From Terriglobia bacterium (lineage in GTDB: Bacteria; Acidobacteriota; Terriglobia; Acidiferrales; UBA7541), in contig JAIQFG010000048.1 in the NCBI GenBank assembly GCA_020073375.1, positions 1 to 38,482 on the forward strand: 38,482 bases of DNA, written 5' to 3'. This document shows, in pieces, positions 24,504-32,700 of this stretch. How positions within the stretch are numbered: the first letter of the stretch is position 1; the number at the start of each line of letters is the position of its first letter. Below the pieces are notes generated by a model. That model saw only the letters and a list, made by a program, of their open reading frames with translations, did no database searches and was not told the origin of the DNA. The position numbers and the translations under genes were made by a program.

Positions 24504-24570
24504 TGTAGCGCCCGCCTATAGGCGGGCCAGGGCTTGCGGCAAGAGTGCCCGCCTGAAGGCGGGCGCTACA
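24504..24570. repeat. REPIN-like repeat, CGCCCGCC subtype
   Basis: TGTAGCGCCCGCCT (24504-24517) is matched by AGGCGGGCGCTACA (24557-24570). Each arm can fold on itself (CCCGCCTATAGGCGGG and CCCGCCTGAAGGCGGG). The loop contains GGCAAGAGTGCC, the reverse complement of the CACTCTTG core of repeats C and I. Confidence 0.85.
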
Positions 24571-24641
24571 TTTGCCTCGCAACGTTGGGTCCTCCACCAG
24601 ACTTCACAGCCAGATTCGCCAAGAGGAAAGGGAACAAGAGC

Positions 24642-26300
24642 ATGGGAAAAAGTGAAGAGAATACGATGCCTCTGCCGCGAAGAGACTTTGTGAAAAAAGC
24701 TGCCGTGGGAATCGGCGCGGCCGCTCTCGGCGGAATCGCTGCGAAGGAAACGCCCGCTGCAGGCGTTCCGCGTCACTGGGATTTGAGCGCCGACGTCGTC
24801 GTGGTCGGCGCAGGCGCCTCCGGAATTCCCGCATCCATCGAAGCCGTCGAGCACGGCGCCAAAGTGATCGTCATCGAGCAAAATCACGATGTCGGCGGTC
24901 ACGGCATCGAAAGCGGCGGCAACATCGCTCTGGGCGGAGGCACCAGCCTGCAGAAGAAATACGGCATCGCGGATTCGCCCGACGCCATGTTTAATGACCT
25001 GGTCGCCTGGCACGACTACCGTTTCAGCGACCGCGAATTGATCCGCGCCTTTTGCGACGAAAACGTGGCGTCGTTCGATTTTCTGCTGGCCCACGGCGTG
25101 AAATTTCCCGATATTGCTCCTAACGGCGCCGACGGCGGCCCGCAAAACATCCCGCGCTCCCAAACCGTGCGCTGGAGCGGCGAAGTGAGCGCCCATGCGC
25201 CCAACGGCGGAAACGGCACCGCGCTCATGCGCCCGCTGGAGGCGAGCGCGCGAAAAATCGGCGTGCAGTTTCTCCTGGAGCACAGCATGACAGGCCTCAT
25301 CCGAGAGGATAATTTCTCCGGAAAAGTTTTGGGCATTACGGCGACGCACCAGGGCAAGACGCTGAACATCGAAGCGAAAAAAGGAGTCGTCCTCGGCACC
25401 GGCGGCCATACCAGCAACGTGAACTTCCGTCGAATCTTCGATCCGCGCCTGACCGAGGAATACCAGGTGGTCGGTGAGCCCTGGACCAAGCAAACCGGCG
25501 ACGGAGAAATCGCCGCCATGCAGGTCGGAGCGTCGCTCTGGGGCGTAGCGAGCCAGACGGTCGAGACGCAAGCGCGCTCGCACATTTTCGAGAAGCCCTA
25601 CGTGATCGGCAACCAGTTCGGCTACCCGCAGGGCGGCGGGCGCCGCGCAGAAAACCTGAAGGAAAGCCCCATCAAAGGCCTTGCGCGCGCGATTGGCCTC
25701 CAGGTCGCGGACTATCAAAACGTAATCCACGTGAATCAGGTGGGCCGCAGATTCGTGAACGAATTCGCCACCGGGTTCGACTGGTGGAATCCGTGCTTGG
25801 AAGTAAACGGCGGAAAAGGTGAAGGCGGCGGCCCCATCTGGGCCATTTTTGACGCGGACGCCGTGAAGCGCGAGAACTGGACGTGCGCGCCGCCGTTCGT
25901 CGATCCCGACGGCTGGTTTTTCACAGCGCAGTCGGTGAAGGAATTGGCGGCTAAGATTGTCAGCAAATATCAGAAGGAGCCGCTGTCCGGCGCCGCCCTC
26001 GAAATAACCGTCGCGCGCTACAACCGTTTTGTCGATTCGGGCAAGGACGAAGATTACGGAAAGCCCGCGCCCAAATATAAAATTCAGACGCCGCCGTTTT
26101 ACGCTGCATGGTCCACGCCCTGCCTCCACGATTGCCTCTCCGGCCTACGAATCAACACCAAGGCGCAGGTGATCGACCTGTGGGGCAAAGTAATCCCCGG
26201 CCTATACTGCGCCGGCGAAACTGCCGGAGGATTCAACGAGCACGGCCTCGCCCGCGCCATCGTCTTCGGGCGTATCGCGGGGCGAGAAGCGGCGCGGTAG
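24642..26300 (+). CDS. Tat-exported FAD-dependent oxidoreductase (fumarate-reductase-like flavoprotein)
   Basis: This 552-residue protein has a Tat signal (PLPRRDFVKKAAVGIGAAALGG) and an FAD_binding_2 fold as in fumarate reductases, urocanate reductase and 3-ketosteroid dehydrogenase. The FAD dinucleotide motif is VVVVGAGASGIPASIEA (52-68), followed by NHDVGGHGIESGG. A second FAD block is GVVLGTGGHTSN, and GRRFVNEFA, SGLRINTKAQVID and GLYCAGETAGGFNEHGLARAI are family landmarks. The catalytic Arg/His set of fumarate reductases cannot be aligned with certainty, so the substrate is open. ATG 24642 (AGGAAAGGGAA upstream) and ATG 24666 are both possible; the second leaves the twin-arginine motif at residue 5. 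It follows the hydroxy-acid oxidase, separated by a 184-bp gap with a REPIN. Confidence 0.88.
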   Translation: MGKSEENTMPLPRRDFVKKAAVGIGAAALGGIAAKETPAAGVPRHWDLSADVVVVGAGASGIPASIEAVEHGAKVIVIEQNHDVGGHGIESGGNIALGGGTSLQKKYGIADSPDAMFNDLVAWHDYRFSDRELIRAFCDENVASFDFLLAHGVKFPDIAPNGADGGPQNIPRSQTVRWSGEVSAHAPNGGNGTALMRPLEASARKIGVQFLLEHSMTGLIREDNFSGKVLGITATHQGKTLNIEAKKGVVLGTGGHTSNVNFRRIFDPRLTEEYQVVGEPWTKQTGDGEIAAMQVGASLWGVASQTVETQARSHIFEKPYVIGNQFGYPQGGGRRAENLKESPIKGLARAIGLQVADYQNVIHVNQVGRRFVNEFATGFDWWNPCLEVNGGKGEGGGPIWAIFDADAVKRENWTCAPPFVDPDGWFFTAQSVKELAAKIVSKYQKEPLSGAALEITVARYNRFVDSGKDEDYGKPAPKYKIQTPPFYAAWSTPCLHDCLSGLRINTKAQVIDLWGKVIPGLYCAGETAGGFNEHGLARAIVFGRIAGREAAR

Positions 26301-26384
26301 GCTGCGCACATCAAGATTCGATACGTTGAGCTCGGTGGGCGTGTCCATCGTCATCCCCTCTATTTTGAGCTTCAGGTGACTTCC

Positions 26385-26462
26385 AGTAGGACAGGCTTCA
26401 GCCTGTCGGGTTTGGCGCGCAATACGCAAGATTAAAACCGACAGGCTGAAGCCTGTCCTACT
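26385..26462. repeat. REPIN-like repeat F
   Basis: The outer arms AGTAGGACAGGCTTCAGCCT and its mirror are perfect over 23 bp. It lies in the 238-bp gap between the flavoprotein and ispD, on the ispD side. Confidence 0.9.
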
Positions 26463-26538
26463 CTTCTGTCCCCAATTGGTGTAAGCTTTTTTGCCCCTTG
26501 AATGCAGCCCCTAGAGGCCCTGGAAGCCCTGAGAGACT

Positions 26539-27267
26539 ATGACGAAACGTGTAACCGCCATTTTGCCTGCTGCCGGCCTCGGCACCCGGATGGGCGCCGA
26601 GACGCCGAAGCAATTTTTGTCGCTCGACGGCGTGCCGCTGCTGCTGTTCACGCTGCAGCGGCTCGCTGCCTGCCCGGCGATTACCGAATTCATTATTGCG
26701 ACCCGCGCGGAGGAAGTAGATTCGGTGGCCGCCGGAGCCGCTTCCGCAAATCTTGGCCGGCCCGTGCGCGTGGTTCGCGGAGGCGACTCGCGGCAGGATT
26801 CGGTTGCCAACGCGTTGCCTGAAGTCTCCCCGGACGCCGACTTAATTCTGGTGCACGATGCGGTGCGGCCGCTGGTGACGCGCGATCAGATCGAGCGCGT
26901 GATCGCCGAAGCAGCCGTATGCGACGCGGCCATTGTCGGAATTCCCGCCATGGACACGGTGAAGGAAGTGAAGCGCGCAACCGTCGTGGGCGGCGCTTCG
27001 GACGTTGCGTTGATTACCGCCACGATCCCTCGCGAGCGCGTGGTCCTGGCGCAGACGCCGCAAGTGTTTCGAGCTTCCGTCCTGCTGGAGGCATTTGCGC
27101 GGGCGCACCAGGATGGCGTGTCCGCTTCGGACGAAGCGGGACTGGTCGAACGCATCGGCCGCGACGTTCACGTCGTGCCCGGCTCCGAGCGCAACCTGAA
27201 AATCACGCGCCCCGGCGACATGGAGCTGGCCGAATTTTATCTTCGCCAGGAACGCGCCGCGCGATGA
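26539..27267 (+). CDS. ispD: 2-C-methyl-D-erythritol 4-phosphate cytidylyltransferase IspD
   Basis: IspD joins CTP to methylerythritol phosphate in the MEP pathway. The 242-residue protein is the normal size. The CTP loop is AILPAAGLGTRMGAETPKQF (7-26), with the catalytic arginine and lysine of the family. ADLILVHDAVRPLVT, VGIPAMDTVKEV and LAQTPQVFRA are further landmarks, and the end GSERNLKITRPGDMELAE is typical. The ispD stop overlaps the ispF start (ATGA at 27264-27267), indicating translational coupling. It lacks a strong ribosome-binding site. Confidence 0.97.
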   Translation: MTKRVTAILPAAGLGTRMGAETPKQFLSLDGVPLLLFTLQRLAACPAITEFIIATRAEEVDSVAAGAASANLGRPVRVVRGGDSRQDSVANALPEVSPDADLILVHDAVRPLVTRDQIERVIAEAAVCDAAIVGIPAMDTVKEVKRATVVGGASDVALITATIPRERVVLAQTPQVFRASVLLEAFARAHQDGVSASDEAGLVERIGRDVHVVPGSERNLKITRPGDMELAEFYLRQERAAR

Positions 27268-27737
27268 CCCGCGCGGGCATCGGCTACGATTTGCACCGCC
27301 TTGCCGAAGGCCGCAAGCTCATCCTCGGCGGCATCGAACTCCCATTCCCAAAAGGCCCGGTCGGCCATTCCGATGGCGACGCCCTGGCGCACGCGCTCTG
27401 CGACGCCCTGCTGGGCGCCGCGGGCCTGGGCGACATCGGCACGCATTTTCCGGACACCGACCCGCAATGGAAAAACGTGTCGAGCCTGCTGTTTCTCGAG
27501 CGCACCCGGGAATTGCTGAGCGAGCTCGAACTGCGCATCGTGCACATCGACGCGATCGTCATCGCCGAAAAACCAAAACTGGGCCCGCACTTTCCGGCCA
27601 TGCGCGAGGCGCTGGCGCACTCGCTGGGCATCGCTCCCTCCATGATTAATCTGAAAGCGAAGACGAACGAAGGCGTGGACGCCATCGGGCGCGGGGAAGC
27701 GATCGCCGCGCAGGCGATCGTCACGCTGGAACGCTGA
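27264..27737 (+). CDS. ispF: 2-C-methyl-D-erythritol 2,4-cyclodiphosphate synthase IspF
   Basis: IspF cyclises CDP-methylerythritol 2-phosphate and releases CMP. At 157 residues it has the usual length. Zinc ligands are Asp9 and His11 (GIGYDLHRLAEG) and His43 (DALAHALCDALL). GVGHSDGD is represented by GPVGHSDGDAL, and the C-terminal signature INLKAKTNEGVDAIGRGEAI is complete. The start overlaps the ispD stop by 4 nt, so it is almost surely translated by coupling. It is followed by the GTCATTCCG repeat element before rlmB. Confidence 0.97.
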   Translation: MTRAGIGYDLHRLAEGRKLILGGIELPFPKGPVGHSDGDALAHALCDALLGAAGLGDIGTHFPDTDPQWKNVSSLLFLERTRELLSELELRIVHIDAIVIAEKPKLGPHFPAMREALAHSLGIAPSMINLKAKTNEGVDAIGRGEAIAAQAIVTLER

Positions 27738-27763
27738 AATCTTGCGGATGGACCCAAAACGTT

Positions 27764-27860
27764 GTCATTCCGAAGACGTTCCTGCGGGTGAGAAATCTCT
27801 CCAAGTTTGACACCAAAGAAAAGAGGGATTCCTCGCCCGCAGGAGCGGGTTCGGAATGAC
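27764..27860. repeat. GTCATTCCG inverted-repeat element, copy 2
   Basis: It is bounded by GTCATTCCG (27764-27772) and CGGAATGAC (27852-27860), with an inner pair CCTGCGGG/CCCGCAGG. It shares the ordered blocks TTCCTGCGG, AATCTCTC and GGGATTCCTCG with copy 1 at 2529. Confidence 0.8.
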
Positions 27861-27929
27861 GGTTGTTTGGCTTTTTCGCAGACAGAGAAGCCCGCATCGA
27901 GGCCAGAGAGTCAGGAGATCGGAAAATCC

Positions 27930-28694
27930 ATGAATCGCCTTACCGGAATCCACGCGGTGCGCGAAGCGCTCGAAGCCAACCGGCCGCTGGATTCGCTGAT
28001 CATCGCGAAGGGCAGTCACGGCAACCGCATCGAGGAACTGGTGCGCCTGGCGCGCAATCAGAACGTGCCGGTGCGCTTTGAGGAGCGAATCCAGCTCGAT
28101 CGCACCGCCGGCACGCGAGAGCACCAGGGAGTCGTCGCGTACGTTGCGGCGTCGCCGGTGGCGAGTTTCGAGGATTTGCTGAAGCCGCGCGACGCGCAGG
28201 GCGCTGCCGGGTTGGTGGTGTTGCTGGACGGCGTCGAGGACCCGCAGAATCTCGGCGCCATCGTGCGCACGGCGCTGGCGGCCGGCGCGCAGGGCGTGGT
28301 CATTCCCGAACGGCGCGCCGCCGGGCTTACCGATACAGTTGCGCGCGCCTCCGCTGGTGCGCTTGCGCATTTGCCGGTGGCGCGCGTGAAAAATCTGGTC
28401 CGCGCGATGGAGGAAATGAAAGAGGCGGGTTACTGGCTCGTGGGCCTCGACGAGCGCGCCGAACAACGTCACACGGAAGTGGATTTCAAGGTTCCCGTTG
28501 GAATTGTGCTGGGCGGGGAAGGCAAGGGTTTGCACGCGCTCACCCGCGAGCGGTGCGATTTTCTGGTTTCAATTCCCACGACCGGGCCGGTGCGCGCGCT
28601 CAACGTTTCGGTTGCCGCCGGCGTGGTGCTTTTTGAGGCTGTCCGCCAGCGCGGGCAGGCAAACCCGCCGCGGAAGCTTGCTCCGTCGGAGTAA
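27930..28694 (+). CDS. rlmB: SpoU/TrmH-family RNA 2'-O-methyltransferase (RlmB-like)
   Basis: This 254-residue rRNA methyltransferase has a knotted SpoU fold. An N-terminal substrate-binding domain (MNRLTGIHAVREALEANRPL to about 75) precedes the catalytic domain. The three SpoU motifs are PQNLGAIVRTALAAG (105-119, Asn107 and Arg113 area), GIVLGGEGKGL (191-201) and ALNVSVAAGVVLFEA (223-237). This architecture fits RlmB, which modifies G2251 of 23S rRNA in E. coli; another TrmH-type target cannot be excluded. An upstream open frame to 27807 reads through the repeat element and is not used; AGGAGATCGGAAAA precedes ATG 27930. Confidence 0.92.
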   Translation: MNRLTGIHAVREALEANRPLDSLIIAKGSHGNRIEELVRLARNQNVPVRFEERIQLDRTAGTREHQGVVAYVAASPVASFEDLLKPRDAQGAAGLVVLLDGVEDPQNLGAIVRTALAAGAQGVVIPERRAAGLTDTVARASAGALAHLPVARVKNLVRAMEEMKEAGYWLVGLDERAEQRHTEVDFKVPVGIVLGGEGKGLHALTRERCDFLVSIPTTGPVRALNVSVAAGVVLFEAVRQRGQANPPRKLAPSE

Positions 28695-28699
28695 TTCTG

Positions 28700-28774
28700 G
28701 TGGCACAGGCTTCAGCCCGTGCGCTTTTCTAGATTGTTGACAATCAAAACCGCTCAGCCTTAAGCTTGTGCCAC
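28700..28774. repeat. REPIN-like repeat G (degraded)
   Basis: GTGGCACAGGCTTCAGCCCG begins the left arm, and the right arm ends GTGCCAC, but the arms carry several mismatches (for example CTTAAGCTTGTG). It lies between convergent rlmB and apt and looks like an old copy. Confidence 0.75.
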
Positions 28775-28780
28775 TTCTAA

Positions 28781-29302
28781 CTACTTGTCGTACTGAATCA
28801 TCGTAAACACATCGACTCCCGGCAGCTTTCTTCGCCCGTTGAGAAACGTCAACTCCACGGCGAACGACGCGCCGACCACGTTTCCGCCAAGCTTCCGCAC
28901 CAGCGCGACAGTCGCCGCAGCCGTTCCTCCCGTGGCCAGCAAGTCGTCGCTGATCAACACGCGCGAGCCCGGCTTGATCGAGTCCTCGTGAATTTCCAGC
29001 GTGTCCGTGCCGTATTCCAGATCGTACGTGACCGATACCGACTTCGCCGGCAGTTTTTTCGGCTTGCGAACGGGAACGAATCCCGCGCCCAGCCGGTAGG
29101 CCAGCGCCGGCGCCAGAATAAATCCCCGCGCTTCGATGCCCACGACGGTGTCCACATGCTGGCCTTCATAGTGGGTGCACAGCGCGTCCACAAGGCTGTG
29201 AAATCCGCCAGGGTCCTTCAGCAGCGTCGTCAGATCGTAGAACAGTATTCCCGGCTTCGGATAATCGGGCACTTCGCGAATCAATTCCTTCAGATGGTTC
29301 AT
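28781..29302 (-). CDS. apt: adenine phosphoribosyltransferase Apt
   Basis: Apt salvages adenine with PRPP to make AMP. The 173-residue protein has [20 protein letters not shown] at the start, the substrate-binding [15 protein letters not shown] (55-69), and the PRPP loop [16 protein letters not shown] (115-130). GGAGCG about nine bases upstream supports the ATG at 29302. It follows acyP on the same strand by 24 bp, so the two form a small operon. It converges with rlmB across a degraded REPIN. Confidence 0.97.
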   Translation of the reverse strand: MNHLKELIREVPDYPKPGILFYDLTTLLKDPGGFHSLVDALCTHYEGQHVDTVVGIEARGFILAPALAYRLGAGFVPVRKPKKLPAKSVSVTYDLEYGTDTLEIHEDSIKPGSRVLISDDLLATGGTAAATVALVRKLGGNVVGASFAVELTFLNGRRKLPGVDVFTMIQYDK

Positions 29303-29326
29303 TCCGTGCGCTCCGGTCCCCTGAAT

Positions 29327-29620
29327 TCAGTATTCAGTTTCAATAGTGAAGGTGTCGGCGTGGTCCGCCAGCGTTTCCGCATCGGCTTCGTCCACGCGGT
29401 CAACCCTGGCCAGGATCGGGCCGCGACGCAATTCGTCCCTCAGCGCGTCCAGTTGCTCCGCCGTGCACAGGGCGTAGACTTCCACGCGGCCATCCGGCAG
29501 ATTTTTCACGTAGCCCGCAACACCCAGGCGCAAGGCCGCGCGCTCGGCGAAGTAGCGGAATCCCACGCCTTGCACTCTTCCCGACACATGAAATCGCCTG
29601 GCGAGAGTTTCCGTGGCCAT
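29327..29620 (-). CDS. acyP: acylphosphatase
   Basis: This 97-residue acylphosphatase hydrolyses carboxyl-phosphate bonds such as acetyl phosphate. The signature HVSGRVQGVGFRYFAERAAL contains catalytic Arg22, and GYVKNLPDGRVEVYA contains catalytic Asn40. The rest (LRDELRRGPILARVDRVDE) matches the family's last helix and strand. An in-frame extension to 29815 would be antisense to the start of the GH35-like gene; ATG 29620 is the start that gives the usual size. It is upstream of apt in the same operon. With pta elsewhere in the window there is a loose acetyl-phosphate link. Confidence 0.92.
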   Translation of the reverse strand: MATETLARRFHVSGRVQGVGFRYFAERAALRLGVAGYVKNLPDGRVEVYALCTAEQLDALRDELRRGPILARVDRVDEADAETLADHADTFTIETEY

Positions 29621-29767
29621 GCGGTCAGCCCTGACTGCTATTTTCCAGCCGCGCGATTGTAGCAGAGGTCCCGAGGTCCGCGGTGCGGAATCGTGCGCGC
29701 GCCGCGAGGGGTGTTCCGAAATCGAGAGCATCGAAATGGCGTCCAGGCTCATGTACCATTCATACGA

Positions 29768-32700
29768 ATGTTCCCTGGAAATCGAAACCCGGCAGGGTCC
29801 AGACTGCTTCGCCACGCGCGGTGTCTGATTGCGGTCGTGTCAGCGAGTGCCTTCATCGGTGTTCCTGCATTCGCACAGAAAGCTTCGCCCGCACCGCCTC
29901 CGGTCCAGCCCGCCGGAGTGGAGATTGTCTCGAATGGCGGAGAACCGGAACTGCGCGTCGGCGGCGTTCCGTTTTTCGTCCACGCTGCGCAATTCGATTA
30001 TTTCCGCGTCCCGCCGGACCTTTGGGCCCGCTCGCTTCTTCGCTATCGCGATCTGGGCATCAACACCATTGACATTCACATTCCCTGGAACTGGCACGAA
30101 CCGCAAGACGGCCAATTCGATTTCGACGGCCACACGAATCCCGGCCGGGACCTGCGTTCGCTGCTGAGCCTTATCGCGCGCATGAATTTCAAGCTCATCG
30201 CGCGGCCCGGCCCATTGGCCGGCGAGTATTGGCCGAACGCGGGAATCCCTTCCTGGCTTCTGGCCCGCGCGGAATACGGGATGAGCGGCGCGGACATCCA
30301 GGACGGTATCGCGCCCCCGGATGCGCAGCTTGCCGCCCGGGACTCGAATGCGGCCGCGCGCCGCTGGCTTGCGAACGAAATCCACATGACCTGCGCGCGC
30401 CGCTGGCTGACTGCCGTGGCCGCAATCCTTGCGCCTTACAATGCAAAAAACATGATTTCTGCAGGTGATCCGGGCGACCCGGCATCGGCCGCCAAAGATG
30501 CACAGATTCCCGGCCCGCTGTTGTTTGTGGCGCTGGATGACGCCGTTGCGGTTCCCCCGAGCGCAGTGTCAGCCGACCTGGCGCAATATCTTGCCGAACT
30601 TCGAGGCGCTCTTGCGCGCGGCGGACTCGATGCTATTTTCTTTTCAAACTTGCCCGGCGCATCGACGCAAGCGTTGGCGCCGCTCCCCGATGGCACTGCG
30701 CCGGAAAAATCGGTTGCGATCGGCCTCGCGGGCGAATGGATTTTTAATCCGCAGCCAACGCCGCCCATGGCGAAAATTAATTCCAGGAATTCCGATGCGC
30801 AAGTTCAAAGATCTCTCGTTTCCACAGCGGACGCTTCTTTGTTCTCCCTGCTTGGGCGGACGCTCGCCTCGCAGCCGGGATTTCCCCCGATTCTTTCCGC
30901 TTTTTCTTCGACCACGTTTGCGCCGGCCGGCGACACACAGGCGGCGCAGCCCGCTGCGGAGAACACCCTGCTGGCGTCGCGCCTGTTTTGGGGAAGCGGC
31001 ATTCGCGGCATGGTCTATTCACCGCTTCAGGACACGCTTACGCCCGCGGGCTGGGAGATTCCGTCCGCCGCTCGTTATTTCCGGTGGGACGCCCCGCTCG
31101 ATCTCGCCGGAAATAGGGGACCTCGCGCCGCCGGCGTGTCTCGAAACGGACAGTTTATTTCCGCGTGGAGCGCCATGCTGGCCGCATCGCACGTGCAAGC
31201 GGATTTCGGGATCGTGGACCTGCGAATGTTTTTGAGCAATGCAGACCCGTCAGCCAGTGCGCGCGCGGCGCAGGAAATGGAGAAGCTGTGCCGCGTCGCA
31301 TCGCTTGCCGGGTACGCGCCGGAAATCGTCAGTCCAGGCGCGCAATCCGCGGATCGGCTGCAGCGCGATCCCCTGATCCTCCTGCGAGTCCCTGCCGAGG
31401 ACGGCGGCAATTTCCAACTGCCGGAGCGGGCGCAAGAGGCCCTTTTGGAATTCGTCCGCAGGGGCGGAGTCCTGGTGTATTTTCCCGCGCGGCCGCAAGG
31501 ATCGCGCCTCGAGCCGCTGTGGCGCGCCGCTCCCCCAACTTCTCCCGCGCATGAGGACAATGAGTGGTCATACGAACGCGGCCGCGTGATTGCTTCCCCG
31601 GCCGATTTCTTTTCCTGGGTACAGCTCGGCCAGGACCTCGGGAAAAACCGGGAGCAACCCGAAAGCCCTGCAGCCTTGAACGCGTTTCGCGGCTTGATGG
31701 AACGGGCCGGCGTTCGCCGCAATCTGATCGTCACAGACGATGGCAATAACGGCGAGAATGTCGTGGCATCAGTCTTGGCCGCGAACGGCACGGTTCCCGG
31801 GGCCCCGCGAACTGCCGCGTGCGCGGAAAAGCAGCTTTGCGCCGCCGCCCTGATCAGCGTAACGAACCTAAATCCCGAGCAGCCCGCGCAGGAAACACTC
31901 GAACTCAACTTGCCCGGCGCCGCGGGCGCTGCGCGTAAAATCTCATTCGATGTCACGGTCCCGGCGCGCGATTCCCTGCTGCTTCCGGTCCACGCGCCGC
32001 TGTGCGCAACTTCCTCTCCGACGGAAAATTGCTCCGATGAAGTGATCGTGGCCGGGGCGGAGATGTCCGGCGCACTGCGAGACGGCAAGACCCTGGAATT
32101 ATCGTTTTACACTCCGGCGCGCGCAATCGTGCGCCTGCATTTGGAAAGCGCGCCTTCCAAAGTCGAGTTCGACGAGGATTATCGCGCGGAAAGCGAATGG
32201 AAGCAGGAAACCGGGGAACTCGAGGTGCAACTGCCGCGCGGATCTTCCCCTGACTATATGCGGATGTTGCGGATTCATTTGCGTTACACGCCGCATGTTC
32301 CGGAAAAGGCGGATCCAGAAAAAGACGAATTTCGCGGATTGGACTACGAATTCTCTAACGCGATCCGCTACCCGCTTGCTCCGGACGTCACGATCCCGAC
32401 CAGCCCGCCGCTGCTTGCCGCCGATCCCAATTCCGGCGGGCGCATAATCATTACGACCCGTAACCAATCGGATGATTTGCGCACGTCGGATTTCACGCTC
32501 GACGGCGCGTTCCACGGCACGGGTTTCGCGCGAGTCTACAGCAAAGAGCAGCAGACCACGCGCCTTCGATATCAACCTACTCGAGCCCCCGCGCCGGGCA
32601 ACACTCCGCCGGCTCAGCCGGACGAAAGCTTGCTCGGCGCCCAGCTTACGATTCACTCCGGCCGCGAACGCTCAACCTCGCCGGTATCTTTTCTGATCGC

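Noticed and set aside
24516..26129. 537-codon open frame antisense to the FAD oxidoreductase
   Set aside because: The plus-strand gene has clear flavoprotein motifs; the antisense product has no recognisable domain and starts in a repeat.
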